From Nostoc sp. PCC 7524 (GTDB lineage Bacteria > Cyanobacteriota > Cyanobacteriia > Cyanobacteriales > Nostocaceae): a stretch of 64,000 bases of DNA. Location of the stretch: the NCBI RefSeq assembly GCF_000316645.1, contig NC_019684.1:6335501-6399500 (forward strand), in the 5' to 3' direction. The first letter of the stretch is position 1; every line of letters begins with the position of its first letter. Both the position numbers and the translations under genes were made by a program. The notes beneath the pieces were generated by a model. It saw only the letters and a list, made by a program, of their open reading frames with translations. It had not been told where the DNA came from and made no database searches. Below are positions 62,951 to 64,000 of the stretch, piece by piece.

Positions 62951-64000
62951 TTAAGAAACAAAACTTATTTTCTGAGATGGTTTACCTGTCCATTGTTGCC
63001 ACCGCATCAGTCCACGGCTAACTAATTCTTGATTGCTGTCACCAATAAAACAAATCCGACCTAATCTTTCGCAACTAATGAGAATTTCACCATGTCCCAT
63101 AAATGGAGCAATCACAAAATTATTAGGACTGGTGTACAAATTGAGCAAATAATTAATAATTCCTTCCACACCTTCGACATTAATTGTGGTTTGGGGTTTG
63201 GGGATGATTTGATGAGAAAAAATTCCTATGTAAAGATTGCCTAATAATAATTCGTATTGAAAGGGCATTTGATTATTTTTGTAAAAATCATAAATATGTC
63301 CTTCAGAACGCAGAACAGCCACAACTCTGGCTTCATCTACCAAGTAATTATGCTCCCAGGTGGGTGAGAGAGTAGCGATCGCCAGCGCCGCATCTGAAGG
63401 TAATAAGTTACGAAATTCCTGCTGGGAGGTATCGCCACAATAGACTAAATGTCTGCCTAATATCCATTCATCACCTGCTTGAATGATGGGATTAGGGGAA
63501 GATATCGCTAGTTGTTCTGATTGACTTTGAGTTTTCTTGACAGCTAACTTAGCCTCTTTTTGCGCCATAGCACTTTTGTAAGCTAATATCTGTGCTGCTT
63601 TTTGCTGGGATTTCAACTCATCTACTAATTGCGCTTGCCGTTGGGCTTCTGCAATATCTCCTTTAGCCAGGGCTAACTCTCCAGCCTGTTGTGCTGCTGC
63701 TGCTAAAGTCAGTTCTTTTGTCCCCGCCCTAGCTATTTTTAACAGTGCGGTGGGACTATCAGCGATGGGTGTACCCTTAATTAACTGTTTAACTTCGGGG
63801 TGAATACCTTTAGCAATTTGCTTACCATGCTGAAAGGTGCGTTCTGAGTAGCCAGCTTCCCTCGCTAACTCTAAAGTTCTTTTTGGTGGTGGTGAAATCG
63901 TTTCACCACCTTTGAGGGTATGTTGATTGTCTCCCACCTTCGCCCGCAAACCCATACGTTCGAGAATTTGGTCACGTTCTAACCATAATTCTGAACGTTC
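62951..64000 (-). CDS. ParB/methyltransferase-like protein, degenerate and cut by the window edge
   Basis: This protein of at least 349 residues runs off the right edge. An ATG at 63955 exists, but 15 more codons upstream (ERSELWLERDQILER) are in frame, so the true start lies outside. Residues 20-60 resemble the helical DNA-binding part of ParB-fused DNA methyltransferases (LAREAGYSERTFQHGKQIAK). A long Ala/Gln/Lys helix follows. AGDEWILGRHLVYCGDTS is the linker that normally introduces a DNA methylase. The methylase itself is decayed: the DPPY site reads LSPTW, and the SAM-binding DPFxGSGTT reads APFMGHGEI. It is probably not an active methyltransferase. Confidence 0.72.
   Translation of the reverse strand, partial: ERSELWLERDQILERMGLRAKVGDNQHTLKGGETISPPPKRTLELAREAGYSERTFQHGKQIAKGIHPEVKQLIKGTPIADSPTALLKIARAGTKELTLAAAAQQAGELALAKGDIAEAQRQAQLVDELKSQQKAAQILAYKSAMAQKEAKLAVKKTQSQSEQLAISSPNPIIQAGDEWILGRHLVYCGDTSQQEFRNLLPSDAALAIATLSPTWEHNYLVDEARVVAVLRSEGHIYDFYKNNQMPFQYELLLGNLYIGIFSHQIIPKPQTTINVEGVEGIINYLLNLYTSPNNFVIAPFMGHGEILISCERLGRICFIGDSNQELVSRGLMRWQQWTGKPSQKISFVS

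Noticed and set aside
62806..63021. Short + strand frame
   Set aside because: It overlaps the real minus-strand gene, and the sequence has no protein-like pattern.
1..64000. tRNA, rRNA, riboswitch or prophage
   Set aside because: Reading the gaps by eye gave no cloverleaf, rRNA segment, known riboswitch core or phage genes. A covariance search would be needed to exclude small RNAs.

Overview
The window is chromosomal DNA from a filamentous, heterocyst-forming cyanobacterium of the Nostoc/Anabaena type. The evidence is direct: allophycocyanin genes (apcA, apcB, apcC), photosystem II genes (psbB, psbT), chlorophyll genes (chlI, chlP), the myxol-glycoside carotenoid pair (cruF, cruG), the circadian output regulator rpaA, and a heterocyst-glycolipid cluster ending in hglB, hetN and hetI. 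Many GCGATCGC (HIP1) octamers, heptanucleotide tandem repeats in the gaps (GTGACAG, CTCCTGC, TCCCCAG types) and PEP-CTERM sorting signals fit the same group. I saw no rRNA, tRNA, CRISPR array, complete insertion sequence or prophage.

Layout. 1-1.7 kb: phycobilisome core genes apcA-apcB-apcC, closed by a clear terminator. 2.1-4.3 kb: a haem-based gas sensor (H-NOX) with its histidine kinase. 4.4-6.8 kb: two convergent glycosyltransferases. 7.0-11.5 kb: a probable operon of a membrane protein, a lipoprotein, an FHA-domain protein, a MurG-like glycosyltransferase and an FtsW/RodA-type protein, which looks like an envelope module. 11.6-14.4 kb: peptide-type ABC transporter lipoprotein and permease. 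14.6-17.4 kb: a glycosyltransferase, an 83-bp tandem repeat, a membrane-gene remnant and rnhA. 17.6-20 kb: cruG and cruF. 20.9-21.6 kb: rplU-rpmA. 22-25.7 kb: a nucleotidyltransferase, small unknown genes and chlI. 26.2-30.3 kb: psbB, psbT, ribosomal protein S1 and a HAD protein with an altered catalytic motif. 30.4-35.2 kb: Uma2, Uma2 remnant, Tat-exported PhoX-like protein, PEP-CTERM protein and a YheT-like hydrolase. 35.4-39 kb: rpaA, chlP and a cysA-like ATPase. 39-42.6 kb: a long AT-rich gap and two secreted or membrane-anchored proteins of unknown function. 43-61.7 kb: the heterocyst glycolipid locus. 62-64 kb: a small unknown gene and a degenerate methyltransferase-like gene that runs off the window.

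The glycolipid locus reads leftward from 61.7 kb and works like a polyunsaturated-fatty-acid (Pfa-type) synthase divided among separate proteins. HglE carries KS-AT-ACP-ACP plus the first half of a ketoreductase. The next gene carries the ketoreductase catalytic half plus a dehydratase. HglD is an active ketosynthase. HglC is a ketosynthase-like chain-length factor, with its Cys replaced by Glu, plus an acyltransferase. A PfaD-like flavin enoyl reductase follows, and HglB (ACP plus thioester reductase) releases the chain as an alcohol. HetI, convergent with hetN, is the phosphopantetheinyl transferase that activates the ACPs. HetN is a short-chain dehydrogenase carrying the ERGSGR patterning peptide.

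The most interesting points are: two miniature inverted-repeat elements sitting in equivalent positions just behind hglD and hglC, one of which creates a false upstream start for the PfaD-like gene; a helical motif shared twice in HglE and once at the C-terminus of HglC that may hold the megasynthase together; the ketoreductase divided between two genes; and the FHA/lipoprotein/FtsW module.
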